Shown here: in pieces, positions 7,742 through 14,403 of the stretch | Layout: every line of letters begins with the position of its first letter | How positions within the stretch are numbered: the stretch's first letter is position 1 | Assembly: GCA_934122385.1 (NCBI GenBank) | Contig: CAKOWP010000018.1 | Location: forward strand, 1-21,422 | Direction: 5' to 3' | Source: an uncultured Clostridia bacterium | GTDB taxonomy: Bacteria; Bacillota; Clostridia; TANB77; CAG-508 | DNA: 21,422 bases | Program-made: the position numbers and the translations under genes | Notes under the pieces: model-generated | The model's database searches: none | What the model was told of the DNA's origin: nothing | Seen by the model: only the letters and a program-made list of their open reading frames with translations

Positions 7742-7770
7742 TTTAAAAAAAAATTTTTTTATGATAAAAT
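7742..7770 (+). promoter_or_regulatory. Weak promoter candidate of the PepC-like gene
   Basis: TTTAAA (7742-7747) and TAAAAT (7765-7770) are 17 nt apart in very AT-rich DNA. Position is right for the gene at 7795, but neither hexamer is close to consensus. Confidence 0.4.
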
Positions 7771-7794
7771 ATTGTAAAAAAGGAGATAGATAAA

Positions 7795-9117
7795 ATGGAA
7801 AATCAAATATCAATAGAACAAATTAAAAAATTTAGAAAAAATTATAATTCAGATAAGACAAACAAAATAATAGAGAATGCAATAACAAAAAATGGTTTAG
7901 AAAATGCGTGTATTAATAGAGATATCATAATAGAAAATCAACCAATTTTTAATATTGAATTACCAGAAAGTAAAAGATATGATCAAAAGGATAATTGGAG
8001 ATGTTGGATTTTTGGTGGATTAAATTTAATAAAACATAATATAGCTAAAAATTTAGACATGAATGTTATGGATTTAGAATTATCCAATAATCATATTGCA
8101 TTTTATGATAGATTGGAGAAATCAAATAATGCATATGAAAATATAATAAATTTAGATAATGTGGATTTTGACTATCTTCAAAAAGATGAAGCATTAAAGT
8201 TTTGTGTTTCAGAAGGTGGTTATTGGGATATGTTTGTATCTATAGTAAATAAGTATGGAATAATTCCTTATTCATATAATCCTGATACTGTTGAAAGTAC
8301 AGCTATGCAAAGAGTAGAATATTTGTATACTGAAAAAATAAAAAAGGATATTTTAAAATTAATAGATTTAAAGAAAAATGGAATAGATATAAATATATTA
8401 AGAGAAGAAAAAAATAAATGTTTACAGGAAAATTATATTTTATTATGCAAAATATATGGAGAACCTACAGTAGAATTTGATTTTGAATATAAAGATAAAA
8501 ATGGTAATTATAAAAAAATAGAAAATTTAACCCCAATTGAATTTAAAAATAGATTTTTGGATTTGAAATTAGAAAATTTTGTAACAATAGGGAATATACC
8601 TATGTACAATAAAGAATATTATAAAGTATATCAAAAGAAACATTTAGGAAGTGTTTATGGAAAATCTTATGTTAAATATTTAAACTTACCAATTGAAGAT
8701 TTAAAAGAATTGACTATAAAACAACTAAAAGATAATTTACCAGTATATATGGGAGCACATATTTTAAAATTCAGAGATAAAAAATCGGGAGTTTTAGATA
8801 CAAGATTATACAACTATGAAGATACATTAGGATTGAAGACATTATCAAAAGAAGAAGCATTAAATTTATATGATATAAGCATGCATCATATTATGGCCTT
8901 TACAGGTGTTAATTTAATAGACAATAAACCACAAAGGTGGAAAATTGAAGATAGTTATGGAGACAAAGAAAAGGTAAATGGATATTATGTTATGAATGAT
9001 AATTTCTTCAATGAATTTGTATTAAGTGTGGTAATAGATAAAAAATATCTGACTGAAAAACAATTGAGGCTTTTAGACCAAGAGCCAATTGAATTTGGAG
9101 TTGAAGATCCATTTTAA
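7795..9117 (+). CDS. pepC: C1B-family cysteine peptidase, aminopeptidase C/bleomycin-hydrolase type
   Basis: This 440-residue protein has the length and motif order of PepC, a cytoplasmic papain-like aminopeptidase that usually forms a hexameric barrel. The active-site segment is DQKDNWRCWIFGGLN with Gln64 (oxyanion hole) and nucleophile Cys70. The His segment is SMHHIMAFTGV, where H365 aligns with the catalytic His. The third segment is RWKIEDSYGD, in which D386 stands where the family normally has catalytic Asn (ENSWG). The Asn-to-Asp change is plain in the DNA (GAA GAT AGT) and may lower or alter activity. AAGGAGAT at 7780-7787 fixes the start. It lies in front of the spoIIIA cluster where spoIIIAA would be expected, 133 bp from spoIIIAB, with no clear terminator between. 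Confidence 0.85.
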   Translation: MENQISIEQIKKFRKNYNSDKTNKIIENAITKNGLENACINRDIIIENQPIFNIELPESKRYDQKDNWRCWIFGGLNLIKHNIAKNLDMNVMDLELSNNHIAFYDRLEKSNNAYENIINLDNVDFDYLQKDEALKFCVSEGGYWDMFVSIVNKYGIIPYSYNPDTVESTAMQRVEYLYTEKIKKDILKLIDLKKNGIDINILREEKNKCLQENYILLCKIYGEPTVEFDFEYKDKNGNYKKIENLTPIEFKNRFLDLKLENFVTIGNIPMYNKEYYKVYQKKHLGSVYGKSYVKYLNLPIEDLKELTIKQLKDNLPVYMGAHILKFRDKKSGVLDTRLYNYEDTLGLKTLSKEEALNLYDISMHHIMAFTGVNLIDNKPQRWKIEDSYGDKEKVNGYYVMNDNFFNEFVLSVVIDKKYLTEKQLRLLDQEPIEFGVEDPF

Positions 9118-9213
9118 TATTTAGTTTGATTTTTTTGTTTAAAGTATAATGGAACAAACAAAATAATGAAATATAAAATAGAAACAAAAAAAGTTCTAAA
9201 ATAAAATAATAAG

Positions 9214-9221
9214 CATATAAT
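9214..9221 (+). promoter_or_regulatory. Possible sigma-E-like -10 of the spoIIIA operon
   Basis: CATATAAT resembles the sporulation sigma-E -10 (CATACAAT type), and spoIIIA operons are sigma-E dependent in Bacillus subtilis. No convincing -35 lies 13-15 nt upstream, so this is a suggestion only. Confidence 0.3.
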
Positions 9222-9250
9222 ATTAAAAATAAAGTGCAAGGAGAAGAAAA

Positions 9251-9761
9251 ATGCAGTTTATAAAATATTGTATGCTTTTTTTAGTTTTTATATCATCAGC
9301 CTTAATAGGCAAATATATATCACAAAAATATAAATTCAGGGTAGACGAGCTAGAAGAAATTAAAAATGCATTGAACATATTTAAATCAAAAATAAAATTT
9401 ACATATGAACCTATACCAGAAATATTCAAACAAATATCAGGAAATACCAGTAAGAATGTATCAAAATTATTTAAAAATGTTGTAGAAAAAATGGAAACAG
9501 ATTCAGCAAGCGTAGCGTTTGAAAAATCAGTTGATGAGTATACGGGAAATTTGAATATGGAGGACAAACAAGCAATAAAATCACTTTCAAAATTATTGCG
9601 GAATAACGGATAGTGATGGACAATTGAGTCAAATAGAAGTTACAGAAAATTTTTTGGATGAACAGATTAGACAAGCTCAAGAAGAAAAAAATAAAAACGA
9701 AAAATTATATAAAAAGCTCGGAATGAGTATGGGAATGGCTATAGTTATTATTTTAATGTAA
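9251..9761 (+). CDS. spoIIIAB: Stage III sporulation protein AB, with +1 frameshift at CGG
   Basis: SpoIIIAB is a membrane-associated component of the SpoIIIA-SpoIIQ channel between mother cell and forespore. The zero frame gives only 120 residues, ending with TAG at 9611: an N-terminal membrane segment, then the typical helical region (RVDELEEIKNALNIF). The frame beginning at 9600 carries the missing C-terminus: GITDSDGQLSQIE, a charged helix and a final hydrophobic segment, ending in TAA at 9759-9761. Skipping C9599 of TTG-CGG-AAT joins the halves as SKLL-GITDSDGQ, matching the family pattern of Leu, Gly, Thr-Asp and Gly-Gln, and gives 169 residues, the normal length. AAGGAGA at 9238-9244 precedes the ATG. 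The first gene of this operon is intact except for this shift. Confidence 0.85.
9599..9601 (+). other. In-frame CGG, +1 frameshift site 1
   Basis: The zero frame reads TTG CGG AAT AAC GGA TAG. Skipping C9599 gives TTG GGA ATA ACG GAT and restores SpoIIIAB. The restored residue is a Gly usual in the family. Confidence 0.8.
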
Positions 9762-9843
9762 TTGTATGTTGGAAATAGTGTAAATCTTTGAAACTTAAAA
9801 TTTATCGGACACAAAAATAAAATGTGAATAGGGGGACTTTTTT

Positions 9844-10038
9844 ATGAGTATAGATTTATTATTCAAGATTGCGGCAATTGGAATTTTGGTTGCGGTTTTA
9901 TATCAAGTTTTAGTAAGAGCAGGTAGAGAAGACCAAGCAATGATGACCACTCTTGCAGGTCTTGTTATTGTTTTGACTATGGTAATAAAAGAAATAAGTG
10001 GATTATTTGACACTGTAAGAACATTATTCAATTTATAA
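9844..10038 (+). CDS. spoIIIAC: Stage III sporulation protein AC
   Basis: This 64-residue membrane protein has two hydrophobic segments (about 7-26 and 34-50) joined by a short loop containing GREDQAMM. Size and sequence are typical of SpoIIIAC, a small membrane component of the mother-cell-to-forespore channel. GGGGG at 9831-9835 serves as an unusual G-run ribosome binding site, eight bases before the ATG. It lies 82 bp after the restored end of spoIIIAB and just before a family A repeat hairpin. Confidence 0.93.
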   Translation: MSIDLLFKIAAIGILVAVLYQVLVRAGREDQAMMTTLAGLVIVLTMVIKEISGLFDTVRTLFNL

Positions 10039-10043
10039 AAAAT

Positions 10044-10069
10044 GGGATTTAGGGGACTGCCTAAATCCC
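10044..10069. repeat. Palindromic repeat, family A copy 2, between spoIIIAC and spoIIIAD
   Basis: GGGATTTAGG (10044-10053) pairs perfectly with CCTAAATCCC (10060-10069) around GGACTG. The sequence shares GGGATTTAGGG with copy 1. An ATG at 10042 overlapping it is in frame with spoIIIAD but has no ribosome binding site. Confidence 0.8.
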
Positions 10070-10089
10070 AAAAAAAGAAAGGGCATATA

Positions 10090-10476
10090 ATGGAAATTAT
10101 TAAAATATTAGGAATTGCTTTAATTGCGCTGGTTATAATAATAATGCTAAAACAATATAGGCCGGAATACGCTATTTTTATAAGTATTCTAACAGGCATA
10201 TTGATTTTAATTTTAGTAATGGACAGGCTGACAGGAATAATAAATTTAATACAATCAATAGAAGATAAATTCTCAATTAACACACAATTTATAGCATTAT
10301 TAATAAAGATTACAGGAATTGCGTTTTTATCAGAATTTGCAGTAAGTATATGCAAAGATTCTGGGGAAGCAGCAATTGCAAGTAAAATAGAAATTGGAAG
10401 TAAGATAATTATTATATCAATGTCAATACCAATAATTTCAAGTTTGTTAGAAATTATATTAAAAATTCTACCTTGA
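10090..10476 (+). CDS. spoIIIAD: Stage III sporulation protein AD
   Basis: The protein is 128 residues if started at ATG 10090 (MEIIKILGIALIALV), the normal SpoIIIAD length, with about four hydrophobic segments. SpoIIIAD is a polytopic membrane component of the SpoIIIA channel. A longer reading from ATG 10042 would add 16 residues encoded by the repeat hairpin and adjacent A-rich DNA; I reject it because AAAGGG sits 6-12 bases before 10090 and family members begin here. It ends 65 bp before spoIIIAE. Confidence 0.92.
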   Translation: MEIIKILGIALIALVIIIMLKQYRPEYAIFISILTGILILILVMDRLTGIINLIQSIEDKFSINTQFIALLIKITGIAFLSEFAVSICKDSGEAAIASKIEIGSKIIIISMSIPIISSLLEIILKILP

Positions 10477-10541
10477 TTTTTTCGGATTTTAATAATACAA
10501 ACCAAGGTATTGCAATGAAGGGATGGAAGGAGGACAAAAAC

Positions 10542-11762
10542 ATGAAAATAATTGCAAAATTGAATAAAAAATGTCCTTTTTGGAACCGATGTCTCAAACA
10601 GAACCGTCCCCAAAGAGACATTTTGCTAATAATTATTTTCATAGTCCTCGTAATACAACCAATAACAAGTTTTAGTGCAGAAATAGACCAAAATGCAATA
10701 GCTAGTCAAGAAGAAACATTTGGGATAACCTCTTTTATACAAAATTCTAAGCAGTATACAGGTGATTTTTTTGAAGATATAGATGTAGGAGATATACTAA
10801 ATTCAGCAATTAAAGGGGATATAGATAACTCAAAAATCTATAAAAAAATATTAAATTCATTAGGAAAAGAAGTACAGACAGGAATTAAAAGTTTGGTTAG
10901 TATTTTGGTTATTATAATTATACATAGCATTTTAAAATCAATTAGTGAAAGCCTAGAAAATGATAATATTTCCAAATTGATTTACTATGTGCAATATATA
11001 GCGATTGTAACAATAATTATGGGAAATTTTTCAGACATAATTAACTTAGTTAAAGAAACATCAACAAACTTAGTAGGATTTATGAATACTCTTATACCTG
11101 TGTTGATATCACTAATGTTATATACAGGAAGTTTGACAACTACAAGTGTTCTGGAACCTATTATTTTGTTTATGATAAATTTTATAGGAAATCTGATACA
11201 AGATATTTTGATACCAATAGTTTTGATTATAACATCAATTAGCATAATTTCAAAAATATCAGATAAAGTTCAAATTGATAAAATATCAAAGTTTTTGAAG
11301 TCGTATACAGTATGGTTTTTAGGATTGATATTAACTGTTTTTGTTGGAATTGTGTCATTAGAGGGGACACTTGCAAGTTCTGTTGATGGTATTACTGCAA
11401 AGACAGCAAAGGCAATTGTAAGCTCAGCTGTTCCTGTTGTTGGAAAAATATTAGGTGATGTTGTAGATAGTGTATTAGGATGTGGCGTTATTCTAAAAAA
11501 TGCAGTTGGTTTTGTTGGTGTAATAATTATTGTTGGAATTTGTATTTTACCAATTTTAAAACTAACAGTATTGATGCTTTCGTACAAGCTGGTGGCTGGA
11601 ATTAGTGAAGTAATAGCAGATGCTAAAATTGTAAAATTGTTGGACGAAATTTCTGATATTTTTAAAATATTATTGGCTATTTTAGTTTCAATTTCAGTTA
11701 TGGTTATAATTGGAACAACATTACTGGTTAAAATGTCAAATACGGGGATGATGTTTAAGTGA
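10542..11762 (+). CDS. spoIIIAE: Stage III sporulation protein AE
   Basis: This 406-residue polytopic membrane protein is the largest subunit of the SpoIIIA complex. AAGGAGG (10527-10533) eight bases before ATG 10542 fixes the start; the frame is open from 10473 but upstream ATGs lack a ribosome binding site. A signal-peptide-like N-terminus ends in a hydrophobic stretch and SFSAEID near residues 43-49. A soluble region follows, then about eight hydrophobic segments from residue 110 on. Oddly, residues about 14-26 of the signal-peptide n-region (including WNRCLKQNR) are encoded by a dispersed palindromic repeat element, also present after spoIIIAG. TGA at 11760 overlaps the GTG start of spoIIIAF, implying translational coupling. 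Confidence 0.93.
   Translation: MKIIAKLNKKCPFWNRCLKQNRPQRDILLIIIFIVLVIQPITSFSAEIDQNAIASQEETFGITSFIQNSKQYTGDFFEDIDVGDILNSAIKGDIDNSKIYKKILNSLGKEVQTGIKSLVSILVIIIIHSILKSISESLENDNISKLIYYVQYIAIVTIIMGNFSDIINLVKETSTNLVGFMNTLIPVLISLMLYTGSLTTTSVLEPIILFMINFIGNLIQDILIPIVLIITSISIISKISDKVQIDKISKFLKSYTVWFLGLILTVFVGIVSLEGTLASSVDGITAKTAKAIVSSAVPVVGKILGDVVDSVLGCGVILKNAVGFVGVIIIVGICILPILKLTVLMLSYKLVAGISEVIADAKIVKLLDEISDIFKILLAILVSISVMVIIGTTLLVKMSNTGMMFK
10582..10621. repeat. Palindromic repeat, family B copy 1, inside spoIIIAE
   Basis: Bases 10582-10611 are the exact reverse complement of 13126-13155 (30 bp). ATGTCTC (10589-10595) and GAGACAT (10615-10621) form the stem. The element is read in frame within the signal-peptide region of spoIIIAE. 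Confidence 0.9.
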
Positions 11763-12505
11763 TAAATTTTTTAAGCTTATGGGTTAAGAATTTAAGTCTG
11801 GCATTAATAGTGGTTTCTATTTTGGAGATGTTACTTCCAAATAATAAAACGAAAAAATATATAAAAATGGTTATGGGTTTATATATTTTGTTTAGCATAA
11901 TAGCACCATTTGTTAATAACAGTAATGTTCTTAATTTTAATATAGAAGATATGTATTCTAACTACAGTAAGGAAATATCGAGTACATCAGCTACATCAAC
12001 AGCAGGAGAAGTAAATCAAGCTTCTATGGATGATAGGCTAAATCAATTATATAAGGAACAATTGGAAAGTGATATTACTCAAAAAGTTGAAGAGAAAGGA
12101 TATGATGTTAGAAAATGTAAAGTTGAGGCACATATATCGGAAAGTGATACAGGGATAGAGTCTATAACTATAGAAATAGATGGAAAAAATGATAATACAG
12201 AAAATTTAAATAATTCGAATAATTTAAATAAAACAGATGCTACTGATAATTCTAATAATTCAAATAAAACAGATGCTACTGAGAATTCTATTGATAGTTC
12301 TAAATATTCAAAAAATTCAGGAAATACATTAGAAGACAAAATAGTTAAAGAAATTCAAAAAGTTCAAAAGGTTGAAATAGATGTTTCAAAAGGTGATGAT
12401 AGTGAAGACACTAATTCTGCTATAACAAAAACCGATGTTAAAATTATAAAAGATTTTTTAACAAAAGAATATGGGGTGAGTGAAAAATGTTTAAAAATAA
12501 ATTAA
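11759..12505 (+). CDS. spoIIIAF: Stage III sporulation protein AF
   Basis: This 248-residue protein starts at GTG 11759, overlapping the spoIIIAE stop (GTGA). Two N-terminal hydrophobic segments (about 10-26 and 37-54) contain the typical ILEMLLPNNKTKKYIKMVMG stretch of SpoIIIAF, followed by an exposed domain. The protein is longer than usual because of an Asn/Asp/Thr/Lys-rich linker near residues 148-190 that contains a 36-bp tandem duplication (12211-12282). The C-terminus ends with FLTKEYGV, as in the family. It overlaps spoIIIAG by 19 nt. SpoIIIAF is a membrane-anchored component of the channel. Confidence 0.9.
   Translation: MINFLSLWVKNLSLALIVVSILEMLLPNNKTKKYIKMVMGLYILFSIIAPFVNNSNVLNFNIEDMYSNYSKEISSTSATSTAGEVNQASMDDRLNQLYKEQLESDITQKVEEKGYDVRKCKVEAHISESDTGIESITIEIDGKNDNTENLNNSNNLNKTDATDNSNNSNKTDATENSIDSSKYSKNSGNTLEDKIVKEIQKVQKVEIDVSKGDDSEDTNSAITKTDVKIIKDFLTKEYGVSEKCLKIN
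12211..12282 (+). repeat. 36-bp tandem duplication in the spoIIIAF linker
   Basis: A 21-bp stretch at 12226-12246 (containing AAACAGATGCTACTGA) recurs exactly at 12262-12282, with similar Asn-rich sequence in front of each. The unit is 12 codons (about NNSNNLNKTDAT), so the frame is kept. Confidence 0.85.
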
Positions 12506-13116
12506 AATCAATAATTGGTGATGGGAATAATGATGGAAACAACAAAAAGAAAATTGAAAATTTAGTGTTTTTAGTAATTGTATTGATAATAACAGTTGTT
12601 GTAATAAATTATATTTGGAATGGAAATAAGAGTTCAAATAAAACTATAACTAATTCAGCAGGAAGACAACTTGCAAGTAGCAAAACTAGCCAAGATGCAG
12701 ATTCAAACCAGTCTTCTAGTTCCAGCAATAGCGAAAGTTTAGAAAGAAGGTTAGAAGATATTTTAAAAAATATAGATGGTGTTGGGGATGTAAAAGTTTT
12801 TATAAATTATTCTGAATCATCAGAAACAGTTGCAATGTATAATGAAAATTCAAAAAAAAGTACGACTGAAGAAACAGACAAGTCTGGTGGGGTAAGAAAA
12901 GTAGAAGAAACGGATTCACAAAAGGAAGTTATATATCAAGAACAAAATGGTAACAAAACTCCTATTGTTCAAAAGACTGTTGAACCTAAAATAGAGGGTG
13001 CTATTATTACTGCAAAAGGTGCTTCTGATATTAATGTGAAAACTAATATTATTCAAGCTGTAGAAGCGGCAACAGGCCTTGCTACTCATAAAATTCAAGT
13101 ATTTCAAGGAAACTGA
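12487..13116 (+). CDS. spoIIIAG: Stage III sporulation protein AG
   Basis: This 209-residue protein has one transmembrane segment at about residues 25-44, a Ser/Asn-rich linker, and a C-terminal extracytoplasmic domain beginning RRLEDILKNIDGVGDVKV and ending in VEAATGLATHKIQVF. This is the ring-forming domain of SpoIIIAG, which builds a large ring in the intermembrane space between mother cell and forespore. GGGGTGAG at 12474-12481 inside spoIIIAF is the ribosome binding site, and the genes overlap by 19 nt. A family B repeat begins directly after the TGA. Confidence 0.93.
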   Translation: MFKNKLKSIIGDGNNDGNNKKKIENLVFLVIVLIITVVVINYIWNGNKSSNKTITNSAGRQLASSKTSQDADSNQSSSSSNSESLERRLEDILKNIDGVGDVKVFINYSESSETVAMYNENSKKSTTEETDKSGGVRKVEETDSQKEVIYQEQNGNKTPIVQKTVEPKIEGAIITAKGASDINVKTNIIQAVEAATGLATHKIQVFQGN

Positions 13117-13166
13117 TGTCGCGTTGGGGACGGTTCTGTTTGAGACATCGGTTCCAAATGAGACAT
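13117..13166. repeat. Palindromic repeat, family B copy 2, between spoIIIAG and spoIIIAH
   Basis: Bases 13126-13155 are the exact reverse complement of 10582-10611. GATGTC near 13115-13120 can pair with GACATC at 13143-13148. It occupies most of the 78-bp gap between the two genes. Confidence 0.9.
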
Positions 13167-13194
13167 AAAAATGAAAAAAGGAGGAAAATAAAAA

Positions 13195-13917
13195 ATGAAA
13201 TTTTTAAAGAAAAATCAGGTTATAATTTATGTTACAGCTTTGATGTTAGTTGTTGCAGGATATATGAATTTTACAGCAAATGGAGATTTAAAAAGTGCCG
13301 TTCAGACTGCAAGTTCAGAGGAAGAGCTTGATAAAATGGCTAATATTGGTGATGCTCAATTGGTTAGCAGTAATGTAGTTAGTGAAAATCAAGAAAATAT
13401 TTCTAATGCAAATAGCACAAAGAGTGAAAACACTAATGAAAAATCAAATTTTGAAAATGAGAATCTTACAAATGCAGAAAACAGTAATGCTATTAATGAA
13501 GAAAAAAATCAAAGTAATACCAATGAAAAAAATGAGACCGCAGAAACAAGTAGTAATATATCTAGTAGTAATGACGACTATTTTTCAACTTCAAAATTAG
13601 AAAGAGATACAATGTATTCACAAATGCTAGAAACATATGAAAATATTCTAAATAGTAGTAATTCATTAAAAACACAAAAACAGTCTGCAACAGAGGAAAT
13701 AAAAAAGATAAATGATACAAAAAACAGTATTATGATATGTGAAAATTTAATAAAGACAAAAGGCTTTGAAAATAGTATAATTTTTGTTAATGGCGAAAGT
13801 ATAAGTATTGTTGTTAAGGATAATCAATTGACTGCTGAAAAAGTTGCTCAAATTCAAAATATTATTTCTAGAGAAATGAATGCAAAAGTTGAAAATATAC
13901 ATATTTCTAATAAATAA
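13195..13917 (+). CDS. spoIIIAH: Stage III sporulation protein AH
   Basis: This 240-residue protein has an N-terminal membrane anchor at about residues 8-26, a long Asn/Glu/Ser-rich linker (about 60-125), and a C-terminal domain starting YFSTSKLERDTMYSQML and ending near VENIHISNK. SpoIIIAH carries a YscJ-like ring-building fold and binds SpoIIQ of the forespore membrane. AAGGAGG at 13178-13184 sets the start. It is the last gene of the operon; a clear terminator follows within 10 bp. The low-complexity linker is longer than usual and, like that of SpoIIIAF, Asn-rich. Confidence 0.93.
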   Translation: MKFLKKNQVIIYVTALMLVVAGYMNFTANGDLKSAVQTASSEEELDKMANIGDAQLVSSNVVSENQENISNANSTKSENTNEKSNFENENLTNAENSNAINEEKNQSNTNEKNETAETSSNISSSNDDYFSTSKLERDTMYSQMLETYENILNSSNSLKTQKQSATEEIKKINDTKNSIMICENLIKTKGFENSIIFVNGESISIVVKDNQLTAEKVAQIQNIISREMNAKVENIHISNK

Positions 13918-13924
13918 AAAATAA

Positions 13925-13958
13925 GACACATTAGTTGTTAAGCAAATGTGTCGTTTTT
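13925..13958 (+). terminator. Intrinsic terminator of the spoIIIA operon
   Basis: GACACATT (13925-13932) pairs with AATGTGTC (13945-13952), followed by GTTTTT. It ends the operon just after spoIIIAH. Confidence 0.88.
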
Positions 13959-14031
13959 ATATATAAGATTTAATAAATCAAAATTATAGAACATAAATTA
14001 ACTTATGGATTAAATAAAAATAAGGAGTGTT

Positions 14032-14238
14032 TTATGCAAAATTTTCTGTTATAATTTTAATATATTCTCCAATTTCCTCATTGGTTAAGTCTAATTCTAA
14101 AATTAGTTTTTTTAAAATATCTCTTCGTGGAAAAGCCTTTTCGTTGTCTATTCTTACATATTGCCTTAATGAAATACCTAATTTTTCTGACATTTCTTCC
14201 TGAGTTAAATTTTTTAATTTTCTTTTTTCTTTTATCAT
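14032..14238 (-). CDS. XRE/Cro-CI type helix-turn-helix regulator
   Basis: This 68-residue protein is essentially one helix-turn-helix domain: LKNLTQEEMSEKLGIS then LRQYVRIDNEKAFPRRD. It resembles small phage-like or plasmid-type repressors with no sensing domain. I start it at ATG 14238 (read on the minus strand) because AAGGTGA lies six bases before it; an upstream GTG would add three residues but overlaps that site. It is divergent from the surface-protein gene at 14404, whose promoter carries a TGTCACT/AGTGACA inverted repeat, a plausible operator. It could repress the surface locus, itself, or both. Confidence 0.85.
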   Translation of the reverse strand: MIKEKRKLKNLTQEEMSEKLGISLRQYVRIDNEKAFPRRDILKKLILELDLTNEEIGEYIKIITENFA

Positions 14239-14302
14239 TAAAATCACCTTAATAATGTTTAAATTTTTTATAAATTATTTCATAAATTGCTATAAAAATA
14301 TA

Positions 14303-14332
14303 TTGACTTTTAATGTCACTATAACTTATAAT
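14303..14332 (+). promoter_or_regulatory. Sigma-A promoter of the pilin-like surface locus
   Basis: TTGACT (14303-14308) and TATAAT (14327-14332) have an 18-nt spacer. The start would be near 14339, giving a leader of about 65 nt before the ATG at 14404. Confidence 0.75.
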
Positions 14333-14343
14333 TAAAAGTGACA
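14314..14343. promoter_or_regulatory. Operator-like inverted repeat overlapping the 14303 promoter
   Basis: TGTCACT (14314-14320) lies in the -35/-10 spacer, and its reverse complement AGTGACA (14337-14343) covers the expected transcription start. The half-sites are 23 bp apart from start to start, about two helical turns. A related ATGACAC follows at 14348-14354. Binding by the divergent XRE regulator is inferred. Confidence 0.6.
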
Positions 14344-14403
14344 AATAATGACACGGTTACACGGAAGATTTAAAATTATTAGAGAACAGAGGAGAAATTT
14401 GAA

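Noticed and set aside
9599..9613. spoIIIAB as a simple pseudogene
   Set aside because: Both halves keep family-typical sequence, the rest of the operon is intact, and the same C-before-GG change recurs at two other loci, so decay alone is a poor explanation, though not excluded.
10473..10541. Longer spoIIIAE start at 10473 or 10515
   Set aside because: No ribosome binding site at either, whereas AAGGAGG sits eight bases before 10542 and the signal peptide follows.
13116..13331. 71-codon frame overlapping the gap and the start of spoIIIAH
   Set aside because: It runs through the family B repeat and overlaps spoIIIAH in another frame; no ribosome binding site.
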